From Hoeflea marina (GTDB lineage: Bacteria; Pseudomonadota; Alphaproteobacteria; Rhizobiales; Rhizobiaceae): DNA of 64,000 nucleotides. The notes beneath the pieces are model-generated. The model ran no database searches. It had not been told where the DNA came from and saw only the letters and a program-made list of their open reading frames with translations. Location: NCBI RefSeq assembly GCF_003182275.1, contig NZ_QGTR01000002.1, positions 62,001 through 126,000 of the forward strand. Reading direction: 5' to 3'. This document shows positions 1 through 10,950 of this stretch, one piece after another. The number at the start of each line of letters is the position of its first letter. Position 1 is the stretch's first letter. The position numbers and the translations under genes were made by a program.

Positions 1-969
1 GGCAAGGCCGCGCGCCACCACGCGGATCCATTCGGTGGCCAGATCCTCGAAGCCGCTCCAGTGCTCGGGACTGTTCCACAGCGGCGAGGGATCGAGGTTT
101 CGGGCGCGGATCATCCGCTCCAGCGTCATGATCGAGGCGCGCTCGATGAGCTGCACCGGCTTGCCCTCCGGTCCGATCACCGGCAGCGGCCCGATGGCGC
201 CCGCATTGCCGGAGCGGCCCGAGTAGACGCTGCCGTTGAGCACGACGCCGCCGCCGACAAAGGTGCCGATGTAGAAATACAAAAAGTCGCGCAGCCCCTG
301 GTGCCTGCCGAACACCAGTTCGGCCGAACAGGCCGCCGTGGCGTCATTCTGCAGATAGACCGGGAATTCGCACAGTTGCGCGATCATCGCCCGAAGGTCG
401 ACGTCGCGCCACTTGTCCATTTCCTCGCGCGGCGCGTCGGCCTGCTCGGTCCAGTTCCAGAGCTGGAACGGTGCCGCTATGCCGAAGCCGGCGACGCGGT
501 CGCGCAACTCCGGCGCCAGCGCCCCGGTCATGCTCTGCAGACCGCCGCGGACGAAATCGATGATCTGCTCGGGCACCGGCCAGGGGTAGCTCACCCGCAG
601 GGTGGATTTCGGCTCCCCCAGAAAGTCGAGCAGGATCAGTTCCGCGCTGCGGCGGCCCACCTTCAGTCCGATGAAGTAGGCGCCGTCGGGATTGATCGAC
701 ATCGGCACCGAGGGCTGCCCGACCTTGCCGCGCACCGGCTTGCCCCTGACGATGAGATCCTCGGCCTCGAGCGCCCGCATGATCACCGACACGGTCTGCG
801 CCGACAGCCCGGTCATCCGGGCAATGTCGGATTTCGCCAGATTGCCATGGCCGTAGACGAGGCTCAGCACCAGTCGCTCGTTGTAGGCGCGCATGCCGCT
901 CTGGTTCGAGCCGCGCAACGACGGGTTGGCCGCTTCGATCCGTCCTGCCTGACCTGCATCAACGACCAC
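1..969 (-). CDS. frcR: ROK-family transcriptional regulator, FrcR-like (3' end outside window)
   Basis: Truncated by the window edge; 323 codons are present. I read it from a GTG at 969 preceded by GGAGGAG at good spacing; the frame is open to base 1. An N-terminal winged helix-turn-helix (KSDIARMTGLSAQTVS, about residues 35-50) is followed by a sugar-kinase-like ROK domain with the glycine-rich GTFVGGGVVLNG segment and GNAGAIGPLPV. The Cys-rich zinc motif of many ROK proteins is not visible at the expected place. It is divergent from frcBCAK, as FrcR is in Sinorhizobium, so it probably controls that operon in response to imported sugar or its phosphate. The family is firm; the target is inferred from position. 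Confidence 0.85.
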   Translation of the reverse strand, partial: MVVDAGQAGRIEAANPSLRGSNQSGMRAYNERLVLSLVYGHGNLAKSDIARMTGLSAQTVSVIMRALEAEDLIVRGKPVRGKVGQPSVPMSINPDGAYFIGLKVGRRSAELILLDFLGEPKSTLRVSYPWPVPEQIIDFVRGGLQSMTGALAPELRDRVAGFGIAAPFQLWNWTEQADAPREEMDKWRDVDLRAMIAQLCEFPVYLQNDATAACSAELVFGRHQGLRDFLYFYIGTFVGGGVVLNGSVYSGRSGNAGAIGPLPVIGPEGKPVQLIERASIMTLERMIRARNLDPSPLWNSPEHWSGFEDLATEWIRVVARGLA

Positions 970-1047
970 GTCCGCTCCTCCCGGCGCTGTCTGCCATCAG
1001 ACCTGCGCTCTGCGAAGCCGAGAATGGCGCAAACGACCGACAGGGTC

Positions 1048-1080
1048 AATTATTAAATAAGAATGAATTATTTATTGACA
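1048..1080. promoter_or_regulatory. AT-rich imperfect dyad between frcR and frcB; candidate ROK operator and promoter
   Basis: This is the only strongly AT-rich patch in the 217-bp divergent gap. It contains two roughly opposed runs, ATTAAATAA and ATTATTTATT, similar in character to the AT-rich operators of NagC/Mlc/XylR ROK proteins. It ends in TTGACA (1075-1080), a good -35 hexamer for frcB, with TGCATA 18 bp downstream as a possible -10. Operator assignment is inference from composition and position. Confidence 0.4.
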
Positions 1081-1186
1081 GGTTCGGCGGCGCGTGTTTG
1101 CATAGGACAACACGAAGCCCGGGAATGAGGATTTCCGGAAGCTGCGTGGACGCAGGATCGTCTGCAAATTCATCTGGGAGGAAGAC

Positions 1187-2218
1187 ATGAAGCGAATTTC
1201 CGCAGTCAAGACGGCGCTGTTCTGCGCCACCGCGCTGGGCCTCATGGCCGCAGCACCGGCCCATGCCGCCGACACAGGCGCGTGCCTGATCACCAAGACC
1301 GACACCAATCCCTTCTTCGTCAAGATGAAGGAAGGCGCCGAAGCCAAGGCCAAGGAACTGGGCATCGCGCTCAAGACCTTCGCCGGCAAGGTGGATGGCG
1401 ACCATGAAACCCAGGTCGCCGCCATCGAAACCTGCATCGCTGACGGGGCCAAGGGCATCCTGCTCACCGCCTCGGACACCTCGTCCATCGTCACCGCCGT
1501 CAAGCAGGCCCGCGACGCCGGCATTCTGGTGATCGCGCTCGACACCCCGCTCGAACCGGCTGACGCCGCCGACGCCACCTTTGCCACCGACAACTTCCTC
1601 GCCGGCGAACTGATCGGCAAGTGGGCCAAGGCAACGCTCGGCGACAAGGCCGCCGACGCCAGGATCGCCATGCTCGATCTCGCCATCAGCCAGCCGACCG
1701 TCGGCGTGCTCAGGGACCAGGGCTTCCTGCAGGGCTTCGGCATCGATCTCGGCAATCCCGACAAGTGGGGCGACGAAACCGATCCGCGCGTCGTCGGCCA
1801 CGACGTGACCGCCGGCAATGAAGAGGGCGGTCGCAAGGCGATGGAGAATCTCCTCGCCAAGGATCCCGCCATCAATGTCGTCTACACCATCAACGAACCC
1901 GCCGCCGCCGGCGCCTATGAGGCGCTCAAGTCGATCGGCCGCGAGAACGACGTGCTGATCGTGTCCGTCGACGGCGGCTGCCCGGGCGTCGCCAACGTCA
2001 AGGACGGCATCATCGGCGCCACCTCGCAGCAGTATCCGCTGCTGATGGCTTCGCTGGGTATCGAGGCAATCGCCAAGTGGGCCGCCGACGGCTCCAAGCC
2101 CGAGCCGACCCCCGGCAAGAGCTTCTACGACACCGGCGTCGCGCTGGTGACGGACAAGCCGGCCGACGGCGTGGAATCGATCTCGGTCGCCGAAGGCACG
2201 GATCGCTGCTGGGGCTGA
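1187..2218 (+). CDS. frcB: Sugar ABC transporter periplasmic binding protein, FrcB-like
   Basis: A 343-residue exported protein. The start follows GGGAGGAAGAC. A Sec signal peptide ends near residue 27 (AHA/ADTG). The mature protein has the type I periplasmic sugar-binding fold: [18 protein letters not shown] near the N-terminus, [13 protein letters not shown], and the hinge/ligand segment [15 protein letters not shown]. This is the RbsB/FrcB class that captures monosaccharides for an ABC importer. It is first in an operon with permease, ATPase and a P-loop kinase, the order known for the S. meliloti fructose (also ribose/mannose) uptake system. Fructose is the likely ligand by synteny only. 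A stem-loop lies directly downstream. Confidence 0.85.
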   Translation: MKRISAVKTALFCATALGLMAAAPAHAADTGACLITKTDTNPFFVKMKEGAEAKAKELGIALKTFAGKVDGDHETQVAAIETCIADGAKGILLTASDTSSIVTAVKQARDAGILVIALDTPLEPADAADATFATDNFLAGELIGKWAKATLGDKAADARIAMLDLAISQPTVGVLRDQGFLQGFGIDLGNPDKWGDETDPRVVGHDVTAGNEEGGRKAMENLLAKDPAINVVYTINEPAAAGAYEALKSIGRENDVLIVSVDGGCPGVANVKDGIIGATSQQYPLLMASLGIEAIAKWAADGSKPEPTPGKSFYDTGVALVTDKPADGVESISVAEGTDRCWG

Positions 2219-2247
2219 TCCCCAGAGCGCGCAAGCCCAACTGATCC

Positions 2248-2281
2248 GGCGGAAGGGGCGGGGCGTCCCGTCCCTTCCGCC
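2248..2281 (+). other. Intercistronic stem-loop between frcB and frcC
   Basis: GGCGGAAGGG (2248-2257) pairs perfectly with CCCTTCCGCC (2272-2281), with a 14-nt GC-rich loop and no T-run. Such hairpins between a binding-protein gene and its permease usually protect the upstream mRNA or attenuate transcription, which raises binding-protein levels over the membrane subunits. The structure is seen; its role here is inferred. Confidence 0.6.
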
Positions 2282-2326
2282 TGAGATCGTGCTATAGATG
2301 CCCATGACATCACCCGGGAGGAGAGC

Positions 2327-3423
2327 ATGTCCGAAGGTTCCGCAAATTCCCAGGACTATGAGACCGTCGTAAAGGCGGGGACCGCGGAAAAGGTCGCCGA
2401 GTTCGGCGGCGGTCCGGTGTCCGCCCTCAAGCGCATCCAGCACATGCTGCACAAGGCGCCCTCGATGGTGCCGCTGATCGTGCTCGTCATGTCGATCGTC
2501 ATCTTCGGCATCCTGCTCGGGTCCAAGTTCTTCTCGCCCTTCGCACTGACCCTGATCCTGCAGCAGGTGGCCATTGTCGGCATCGTCGGCGCGGCCCAGA
2601 GCCTGGTGATCCTGACCGCCGGCATCGACCTCAGCGTCGGCGCGATCATGGTGCTGAGTTCCGTGGTCATGGGCCAGTTCGCCTTCCGGTACGGCATCCC
2701 GGTCGAGGTCGCCGTCGGCTGCGGCCTGCTCTGCGGCGTCCTCTGCGGCTACATCAATGGCTGGCTGGTCGCGGTGATGAAGCTGCCGCCGTTCATCGTC
2801 ACGCTCGGCATGTGGCAGATCGTGCTGGCGACCAATTTTCTCTATTCGGCCAACGAGACCATCCGCAGCCAGGACATCGACAGCCAGGCGCCGCTCCTGC
2901 ATTTCTTCGGCCGCACGCTCAGCATCGGTGCCGACGAGGCCGGCCGCGGCGGCGCCACCTTCACCTATGGCGTCATCTTCATGGTGTGCCTGGTGCTGCT
3001 GCTCGCCTATGTCCTGCGCGAGACGGCCTGGGGCCGCCACGTCTATGCGGTCGGCGATGATCCCGAGGCCGCCGAATTGTCGGGTGTGCAGATCAGGAAG
3101 GTGCTGATCTCCGTCTATGTGCTCTCCGGCCTGATCTGCGCCTTCGCCGGCTGGGTTCTCATCGGCCGCATCGGGTCGGTGTCGCCGACCAGCGGCCAGT
3201 TGTCCAACATCGAATCGATCACCGCGGTGGTGATCGGCGGCATCTCGCTGTTCGGCGGCCGCGGCTCCATCCTCGGCATGCTGTTCGGGGCCCTGATCGT
3301 CGGCGTCTTCACCCTCGGCCTGCGCCTGCTCGGAGCGGATGCGCAATGGACCTATCTGCTCATCGGCGTGCTGATCATCGCCGCCGTCGCAGTGGATCAA
3401 TGGATCAGAAAGGTATCAGTCTG

Positions 3424-3424
<1 letters not shown>
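2327..3424 (+). CDS. frcC: Sugar ABC transporter permease, FrcC-like
   Basis: A 365-residue inner-membrane permease of the BPD_transp_2 (RbsC/AraH) family. The start follows GGGAGGAGAGC. A cytoplasmic N-terminus of about 45 residues precedes roughly eight to ten hydrophobic segments. Family hallmarks are LTAGIDLSVGAIMVLSS, GWLVAVMKLPPFIVTLGM and the near-C-terminal GGISLFGGRGS, the loop that contacts the ATPase. Its stop codon overlaps the frcA start by one base (TGATG), indicating translational coupling. It should form the transmembrane channel with FrcB and FrcA. Confidence 0.88.
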
Positions 3425-4193
<769 letters not shown>

Positions 4194-4197
<4 letters not shown>

Positions 4198-4838
4198 TGG
4201 ACCAGGCCGGTGGAGTCGCCGATGCCGATGCGCTTGCGGACGCGGTAATCGCCCGCGCAGAGGGCAGGCCGCGCTTTGTCGTGGCGCTGGCCGGCGCTCC
4301 GGGATCGGGAAAATCCACCTTGTCCGACGCGTTGCAGCGCGCGCTGGAGGAAAGGGGCGCGGCGGCGGTCATCGTGCCAATGGACGGCTTCCATCTCGAC
4401 AATGCCGTCATCGGGCCGCGCGGCCTGCTGGCGCGCAAGGGGTCGCCGCTGACCTTCGATGCAGCCGGCTATCACGCGCTGTTGCGGCGGATCCGCGACC
4501 GCCCGGATGAGGCTGTCGCGGTTCCGGTGTTCGACCGCGGTCTCGATCTCGCCCGCGCCGGCGCCCGCATCGTCGAGCCCGGTCACCGCATCGTCATCAC
4601 CGAGGGCAACTACCTGCTGCTTGACGAGGCGCCATGGTCGGATCTTGCCGGACTGTTCGACCTGACGGTGATGGTGTTTGCCGACGCGGATCTGCTGCGC
4701 CGGCGGCTGATCGACCGCTGGCTCGGTCACGGCCACGACGCGGAGGCGGCCGAGCACCGCGCCATGCAGAACGACATCCCCAACGCGGAACTGGTGCTGG
4801 CACGCTCGCGAACGGCGGACCTTATGGTGCACGGCTGA
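4194..4838 (+). CDS. frcK: P-loop kinase, FrcK-like (uridine/pantothenate kinase superfamily)
   Basis: A 214-residue cytoplasmic protein beginning in an ATGA overlap with frcA. Walker A is GAPGSGKSTL (about residues 31-40), followed by VPMDGFHLDN, typical of the PRK/URK/CoaA-like nucleoside kinase group, and EGNYLLLDE as the Walker B-like segment. It is last in the operon. FrcK has been proposed as the kinase of the imported sugar, but this fold also includes phosphoribulokinase, uridine kinase and unassigned kinases, so the substrate remains open. A strong hairpin follows at 4866-4891. Confidence 0.75.
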
Positions 4839-4865
4839 ATCTGCGTGCAGCGCATCCAGGAAAAA

Positions 4866-4891
4866 GGGCCCGGTGCGGATGCACCGGGCCC
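4866..4891. terminator. Bidirectional intrinsic terminator between frcK and the liv binding-protein gene
   Basis: Perfect 11-bp stem GGGCCCGGTGC (4866-4876) / GCACCGGGCCC (4881-4891) with a 4-nt loop. Read on the minus strand it ends in TTTTT, an excellent terminator for the liv operon. On the plus strand the tail TTGCCTTGTTT is weaker. Confidence 0.85.
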
Positions 4892-4917
4892 TTGCCTTGT
4901 TTGCCAGACGGCTCGGA

Positions 4918-6015
4918 TCAGTTGATCTGAGCGTACTTGCCGTCCTTCCATTCGTAGAAGACGTAACCCGGCAGCGACACGTCGCCCTTGTCGTCGAAGG
5001 ACAGATCGCCGAGCACGGTGTTGAACGTGCCGTCGTTGAGCGCCTTGGTGACGGCTTCGAAGTCGGTCGAGCCGGCAGTCTTGGCGGCATCGGCCCAGGC
5101 CTGGATCGCCGCATAGGTGTAGAGCACGTAGCCTTCCGTGGTCTTGCCTGCATCCTCAAGGGTCTTGACGACCTTGGCGGCGGTTTCATAGCCGCGCGGA
5201 TCGGGCGAGAAGGTCATCAGCGTGCCTTCGCCGGCATCACCGGTGATGGCCCAGTACTCGTCGGTGACCAGGGCATCGCCCGAGATCAGCTGCAAGGTCA
5301 GGCCCTGCTCCTTGGCCTGGCGTGCCATCAGGCCGGCTTCCGTGTGGTAGCCGCCGACATAAAGGACGTCGATGCCTTCCTGCTTCAGCTTGGAAACCAG
5401 GGCCGAATAGTCCTTCTCACCAGCGGTGTAGGATTCGACCATGGCCGGCTTGCCGCCCAGCGCTTCGTAGGCGGCCTGGGTGGCGTCGGCGAGACCCTTG
5501 CCGTAGGCGGTCTTGTCGTTGAAGAAGGCGACCTTCTTGCCGGCAAAGTTGTCGACCAGATACTTGCCGGCGACTTCACCCTGCTGGTCGTCGCGGCCGC
5601 AGACGCGGAAGATGCCTTCGCCCGGACGCTCGTCGGTGAACTTCGGATTGGTCGAAGCCGGCGAAATCTGGATGATGCTCTCGTCGGCATAGACGTCGGA
5701 TGCCGGGATCGAGGAACCCGAGCAGAAATGCCCGGCCACGAAGACCACGCCTTCACCGGCAAACTGGTTGGCGACGGCCACGGCCTGCTTCGGATCGCAG
5801 GCGTCATCGCCGACTTCAAGCTTCAGCATTTCGCCGTTGACGCCACCGGCGGCATTGATGTCGGCCACAGCCTGCTCGGCGCCGGTCTTCATCTGCTCAC
5901 CGAAAGAAGCGTACTGGCCGGTCATCGGACCGGCAGTGGCGATGATGATGTCGGCCCAGGCCGACGTCGACATCACGAGACTTAGGGCAGCGCCCGCCAA
6001 AAGTGCCTTTTTCAT
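4918..6015 (-). CDS. Branched-chain amino acid ABC transporter substrate-binding protein, LivK/BraC-like
   Basis: 365 residues with a Sec signal peptide (cleavage near AWA/D, residue 21) and the Peripla_BP_6/LivJ fold. DIIIATAGPMTGQYASFGEQ is the standard mature N-terminus; a Cys pair (DDACDP, HFCSGS) matches the family disulfide region; QISPASTNPKFTDE follows. It should deliver branched-chain or related amino acids to LivHMGF, encoded upstream on the same strand. It is separated from the rest of the operon by a 181-bp gap that may hold its own promoter, and it ends before a strong terminator. Exact ligand unknown. Confidence 0.88.
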   Translation of the reverse strand: MKKALLAGAALSLVMSTSAWADIIIATAGPMTGQYASFGEQMKTGAEQAVADINAAGGVNGEMLKLEVGDDACDPKQAVAVANQFAGEGVVFVAGHFCSGSSIPASDVYADESIIQISPASTNPKFTDERPGEGIFRVCGRDDQQGEVAGKYLVDNFAGKKVAFFNDKTAYGKGLADATQAAYEALGGKPAMVESYTAGEKDYSALVSKLKQEGIDVLYVGGYHTEAGLMARQAKEQGLTLQLISGDALVTDEYWAITGDAGEGTLMTFSPDPRGYETAAKVVKTLEDAGKTTEGYVLYTYAAIQAWADAAKTAGSTDFEAVTKALNDGTFNTVLGDLSFDDKGDVSLPGYVFYEWKDGKYAQIN

Positions 6016-6196
6016 AGTAACTCCCTCAAAAGAACACCGGTTTTTCGATGTGGCAGAACGGTCGGTGCGTGCCCGGCCTGCCTGTAAACGGCGAGGTTAA
6101 CCCCGCTTGGTGGCTATCAAATCCCAAATTTACCGGGAATGAAAGTGTCTTCGCCGGAAAATTCTCGCTCAGCCTTAACTCCGAACGAGGGCTCGC

Positions 6197-6550
6197 TCAT
6201 CGCGCTTTCCAGCTCAATGGACCCGAGCGTGTATACTTGAAGGTATACTGCAGAGCCATCTGTCCCGCCCGTGTATGGCGCTTGGCGATATAGGCGATCG
6301 CCAGCAGAACCACGATGTCGACCACATAATAATGCAGCGAAATCAGCGTGCCGTGAAACAGCGCGAAATGGATGAACCGCACTGCCGCAGTCAGCAGGAC
6401 GATGTAGAACCCGAGGATTCGGTTGGACCCCCAGCCAAGCGCCACCGCCCGGCCGGTCATCCAGGCCGCGCCGCCACCGAGCACGACGGTGACCAGCAGG
6501 AATTCGAAGGGGCTGACTTCCCACAAGAGTGCGTTCTGAAATTCCATCAT
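6197..6550 (-). CDS. Small membrane protein of the DUF6867 type, liv-operon associated
   Basis: 117 residues (116 if the second ATG at 6547 is used, which has better spacing from GGAG). Three hydrophobic segments are visible: FEFLLVTVVLGGGAAW, ILGFYIVLLTAAVRF and VDIVVLLAIAYIA. It lies between livF and the binding-protein gene on the same strand. A protein of this kind is recurrent at this position in alphaproteobacterial liv operons and has been given a DUF number without a function. Context suggests an accessory of the branched-chain amino acid importer. I chose this start because the longer upstream frame has no sensible leader. Confidence 0.7.
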   Translation of the reverse strand: MMEFQNALLWEVSPFEFLLVTVVLGGGAAWMTGRAVALGWGSNRILGFYIVLLTAAVRFIHFALFHGTLISLHYYVVDIVVLLAIAYIAKRHTRAGQMALQYTFKYTRSGPLSWKAR

Positions 6551-6623
6551 CGGGCTCCTAGAGCATGTCCGGACGAAGCGAACGTCACTTTGCCGCCGGA
6601 CGCTGCGATAAACCAATAGTTTG

Positions 6624-6660
6624 GAGCACCTCTCCGATTCCTCGAAAAGGAGAGGTGCTC
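6624..6660. repeat. 12-bp perfect inverted repeat at the livF 3' end
   Basis: GAGCACCTCTCC (6624-6635) and GGAGAGGTGCTC (6649-6660) form a 12-bp stem with a 13-nt loop. The distal arm abuts the livF stop codon, sharing base 6660. There is no T-run, so it is better seen as an mRNA-stabilising or attenuating hairpin between livF and the DUF6867 gene than as a full terminator. The adjoining GAGCATGTCCGGA motif resembles intergenic repeat remnants common in Hyphomicrobiales. Confidence 0.65.
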
Positions 6661-7394
6661 TAGTGCTTGCCGCCTTCGAGATACGCCGCGCGCACTTCTT
6701 CGCGCTTGAGCAGTTCCCGTCCACTGCCGCTCATGGTGATCTTGCCGTTGACCATGACATGGCCGCGATGGGCGAGCTTCAGGGCATGAAAGGCATTCTG
6801 CTCCACCAGGAACACGGTAAGTCCCTGGTTGCGGTTCAGTTCGCCGATGATCTCGAAGATCTGCCGGACGATCAGCGGCGCCAGGCCGAGCGACGGTTCG
6901 TCAAGCAGCAGCAGCTTCGGCCGGCTCATCAGCGCCCGCCCGATGGCCAGCATCTGCTGCTCGCCCCCCGACAGCGTGCCGCCGCGCTGGCCCTGCCGTT
7001 CCTTCAGCCGTGGAAACAGCTCGAAGACGCGTCGGACGTCGTCATCGAAGTGCTTCTCCTCGACCAGATGGGCGCCCATCTGCAGGTTTTCCATCACCGT
7101 CATGCGCGGGAAGATCCGGCGGCCTTCGGGCGACTGGGCGATGCCCATGCGCATGATCTCGTGGGTCGGCATCGTCGTGATGTCGATGCCGTCGTAGATG
7201 ATGCGGCCGGTGCGGGCGCGGGGATTGCCGCAGATGGTCATCATCAGTGTGGACTTGCCGGCGCCGTTGGCACCGATCAGCGTGACGATCTCGCCGCGGT
7301 TGACATCGATGTCCACGCCGCGCAGCGCAACGATCTTGCCGTAATAGGTTTCAACGCCCGAAACCGAGAGCAGCGGGGATGAGGTCTCGCTCAT
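6660..7394 (-). CDS. livF: Branched-chain amino acid ABC transporter ATPase LivF
   Basis: 244 residues, normal for LivF. Walker A is GANGAGKSTL, the signature LSGGEQQM, Walker B LLLLDEPSLGLAP, and the H-loop lies near VEQNAF. VSGVETYYGKIVALRGV is a LivF-type N-terminus. The start overlaps the livG stop (ATGA), so translation is coupled. It pairs with LivG as the heterodimeric ATPase of the HAAT importer. Confidence 0.93.
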   Translation of the reverse strand: MSETSSPLLSVSGVETYYGKIVALRGVDIDVNRGEIVTLIGANGAGKSTLMMTICGNPRARTGRIIYDGIDITTMPTHEIMRMGIAQSPEGRRIFPRMTVMENLQMGAHLVEEKHFDDDVRRVFELFPRLKERQGQRGGTLSGGEQQMLAIGRALMSRPKLLLLDEPSLGLAPLIVRQIFEIIGELNRNQGLTVFLVEQNAFHALKLAHRGHVMVNGKITMSGSGRELLKREEVRAAYLEGGKH

Positions 7395-8404
7395 TTGGCG
7401 CCTCCGGCTTCATCGTTGGACTTCAGGCCTGCGCCCGTGGACGCAGCATCGCCGTTGGCGTCGTCTTCAAGTGCCGCCTCGACCTCCTCCTCGTCCTCGA
7501 CGCCGAGATAGGCGGCGATAACGCGGGGATCGTTGCGGACGAAAGCGGCGTCGCCGTCGGAGATCTTCTCGCCGTAGTCGAGCACGACGATGTGGTCGGA
7601 GATTTCCATCACCACGCCCATGTCGTGCTCGATGAGCAGGATCGAGGTGCCGTGCTCCTTGCGGATGAACTGCAGCAGCGTGTTGAGCTCGCTCGATTCG
7701 CGCGGATTGAGGCCGGCCGCCGGCTCGTCGAGGCAAAGCAGATGCGGGCCGGTGCACATGGCGCGCGCGATCTCGAGGCGGCGCTGGGCGCCATAGGGCA
7801 GATCGCCGGCCGGGTCGTCGGCGCGATCGATCAGGCCGACCTGTTCCATCCAGTAGACGGACTTCTCGATCGACTTCTCCCGGGCATGCCTGTAGCCGGG
7901 CAGGCCAATCAGGCCGCCAAGCGTGTAGTTGGAGGCGAGCATCAGCGGATTGTGCTGGGCCACCAGCAGGTTCTCGAGCACGGTCATGCCGGCAAACAGA
8001 CGGATATTCTGGAAGGTGCGGGCCACCTTTGCGCGGTGGGAGATCTGGAAGTCCTGCATGCGCTCGAGCAAGAACACGCCTGAGCTTCCCTCCACCCGGA
8101 ACTGCTCTCCCGAATCGGTCGCATCCTCGATCAGCTTGTCGCTGACCTTGTCGCCATGCCGCATGACGATGCGGCCCTCGGTTGGCTTGTAGAAGCCGGT
8201 GACGCAGTTGAAGACAGTCGTCTTGCCCGCGCCGTTGGGTCCGATCAGCGCGGTGATGTCCCCGCGGCCGACATTGAAGGAGAGGTCATTGACCGCCAGC
8301 AGGCCGCCGAAGCGCATCGTCAGATGCTCCACGCTCAGCACGGCATCCTGGTCCCATGAGTGCTGCAGCGCGGCGGGCGCCGCCGTCTTGTTGTCGCCGA
8401 TCAT
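7391..8404 (-). CDS. livG: Branched-chain amino acid ABC transporter ATPase LivG (extended form)
   Basis: 337 residues against about 255 for E. coli LivG. The core is standard: Walker A GPNGAGKTTV, a typical LivG VARTFQNIRLF stretch, and Walker B LLCLDEPAAGLNP. Extra length comes from a roughly 20-residue N-terminal leader, an insertion of about 30 residues between EGRIVMRHGDK and the Q-loop, and an acidic C-terminal tail rich in E and D after YLGVEDEEE. Such extended LivG forms occur in Hyphomicrobiales. Two bases separate it from the livM stop. Confidence 0.92.
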   Translation of the reverse strand: MIGDNKTAAPAALQHSWDQDAVLSVEHLTMRFGGLLAVNDLSFNVGRGDITALIGPNGAGKTTVFNCVTGFYKPTEGRIVMRHGDKVSDKLIEDATDSGEQFRVEGSSGVFLLERMQDFQISHRAKVARTFQNIRLFAGMTVLENLLVAQHNPLMLASNYTLGGLIGLPGYRHAREKSIEKSVYWMEQVGLIDRADDPAGDLPYGAQRRLEIARAMCTGPHLLCLDEPAAGLNPRESSELNTLLQFIRKEHGTSILLIEHDMGVVMEISDHIVVLDYGEKISDGDAAFVRNDPRVIAAYLGVEDEEEVEAALEDDANGDAASTGAGLKSNDEAGGAK

Positions 8405-8406
8405 GG

Positions 8407-9848
8407 TCAGTGTCCCTCGCCCTGTGCGACCATATCGGCGCTGATTGACTTCTTCTGCTTGTAGACAGCCGAAGGTTCACGGGAAGAGACAAGGCCGCGC
8501 GGCTTCCACACCATGATCAGAACCATCGCGAGGCCGAAGATCAGCATGCGGTACTGGGTCGGGTCGAAACCGTCGCCGAACACCGCCTGAAGGAAGTCGA
8601 GGTTTCTCAACAGCTCGATGCCGCCAATCATCACCACGGAGGCGATGACGATGCCGATCTGCGAGCCCAGTCCGCCGAGCACCACGATAGCCAGAATGAT
8701 CGCCGATTCCAGGAACGTGAAGCTTTCCGGCGAGATGAAGCCCTGGCGGGTGGCGAAGAAGGAGCCGGCGAAGCCGCCGAACATGGCGCCGGTGGCAAAG
8801 GCGGTGAGCTTGGTGGTCACCGTGTTGATGCCGAGCGAACGGCAGGCAATCTCGTCCTCGCGCAACGCTTCCCAGGCCCGTCCGATCGGCATCTTGCGCA
8901 GCCGCATGGTGATCAGATTGGTCAGGATCGCCAGCACGAAGATGATGTAATAGAGGAAGACGAAGCGCTGGGTGGTGTCGTATTCCAAGCCGAAGAAGTC
9001 CGAGAAGCTGCCTTCGCCGCGGCTGAATTCGAGCCCGAACAGAGTGGGCTTGGGAATGCGCGACACGCCGTCCGGTCCGCCGGTGAAGTCATACCAGTTG
9101 AGCAGCACGACGCGGACGATCTCGCCGAAGGCGAGAGTGACGATGGCGAGGTAGTCGCCGCGCAGCCTCAGGACCGGGAAGCCGAGGATGACGCCCCAGA
9201 GCGCGGCCAGCAGGCCTGCCAGGGGCAGCGCGATCCAGAAGCCGATATATTCGAAATGCGTCGACAGCAGCGCGAAGGAGTAGGCGCCCACCGCGTAGAA
9301 GGCCACGTAGCCCAGGTCGAGCAGGCCGGCCAGGCCGACCACGATGTTCAGGCCCCAGCCGAGCATGATGTAGGTCATGATCAGGATGGCGATGTCGATG
9401 AACTGGCGGTCGCGGGCCGGAAAGAAGTACATGAAGAAGAACGGCAGGATGACGGCGAATGCAAACAGCAGCCGCCCCAGCCAGGTGCCGAGGCCGGGAA
9501 CGATGATCCGCGACAGTGCCGCACCGGCGGCTTCTTCGGCCTTCCCGCCGCGAAAGAACAGGCTGATGGCGAGCCTGCCTGCGAAGACCACCGCAATGGA
9601 GGCGAACCACAGCGACCAGCGCGTGGTGACCTCGAGGCCGCCCGGCGCAATGTCGGTCCGGATGGCCAGGAAGAAGAAGCCCAGAACCCCCGCGATCAAC
9701 GCCGCGATGGCTGCGTCCTTGATGAGGGCGGCAAGCGATATCGTGCGCCCGCCCGCCGGAGGCCTGGGGGCGGAAAGGCGCTGTTCGCTCTGGAGCTGCG
9801 CCCCTTCCGGGTGGATGTCGTCGGTGGGTTGGCTGACGGTGCTGGACA

Positions 9849-9849
<1 letters not shown>
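8407..9849 (-). CDS. livM: Branched-chain amino acid ABC transporter permease LivM
   Basis: 480 residues from the ATG at 9849, which overlaps the livH stop. The C-terminal two thirds is the BPD_transp_2/LivM permease (GWGLNIVVGLAGLLDLGYVA, RLRGDYLAIVTLAFGEI, LGGLGSQIG). The N-terminal 150 residues are an extension with a Pro/Gly-rich start and two extra hydrophobic segments, common in rhizobial LivM. It forms the membrane pore with LivH. Longer upstream frames are antisense artefacts. Confidence 0.92.
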
Positions 9850-10778
<929 letters not shown>

Positions 10779-10916
10779 GATGCCACTTTCCCCGTTTTTG
10801 CGTCTTTTTTAGCGGAGGCACTTGCCGTGCTTCCTGCGCTGTCCTGCCTCTATAGCCGTTTTTCAAGGCCCGAGAACCAAAAAAAACATTCCTGCACGGG
10901 ATTCGCATTCTTAAAC

Positions 10917-10950
10917 CGATTGAAATTTTTAAAAGCAATGATTTCAATCG
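10917..10950. promoter_or_regulatory. 10-bp inverted repeat in the livH / enolase-superfamily intergenic region
   Basis: CGATTGAAAT (10917-10926) and ATTTCAATCG (10941-10950) are exact reverse complements separated by 14 bp, in a markedly AT-rich part of the 394-bp divergent gap 10779-11172. The spacing (24 bp centre to centre, about two helical turns) suits a dimeric or tetrameric repressor or activator. No coding potential was seen in the rest of the gap. Which side it controls is unknown. Confidence 0.5.

Noticed and set aside
1046-3400. A very long minus-strand open frame opposite frcB and frcC
   Set aside because: Its translation is rich in His, Asp and Gln with no recognisable motif, as expected antisense to high-GC codons. 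frcB and frcC have signal peptide, membrane segments and family motifs.
4873-5985. Plus-strand frame opposite the liv binding-protein gene
   Set aside because: Antisense of a clear LivK-type gene; the translation is His/Gly/Val rich without domain features.
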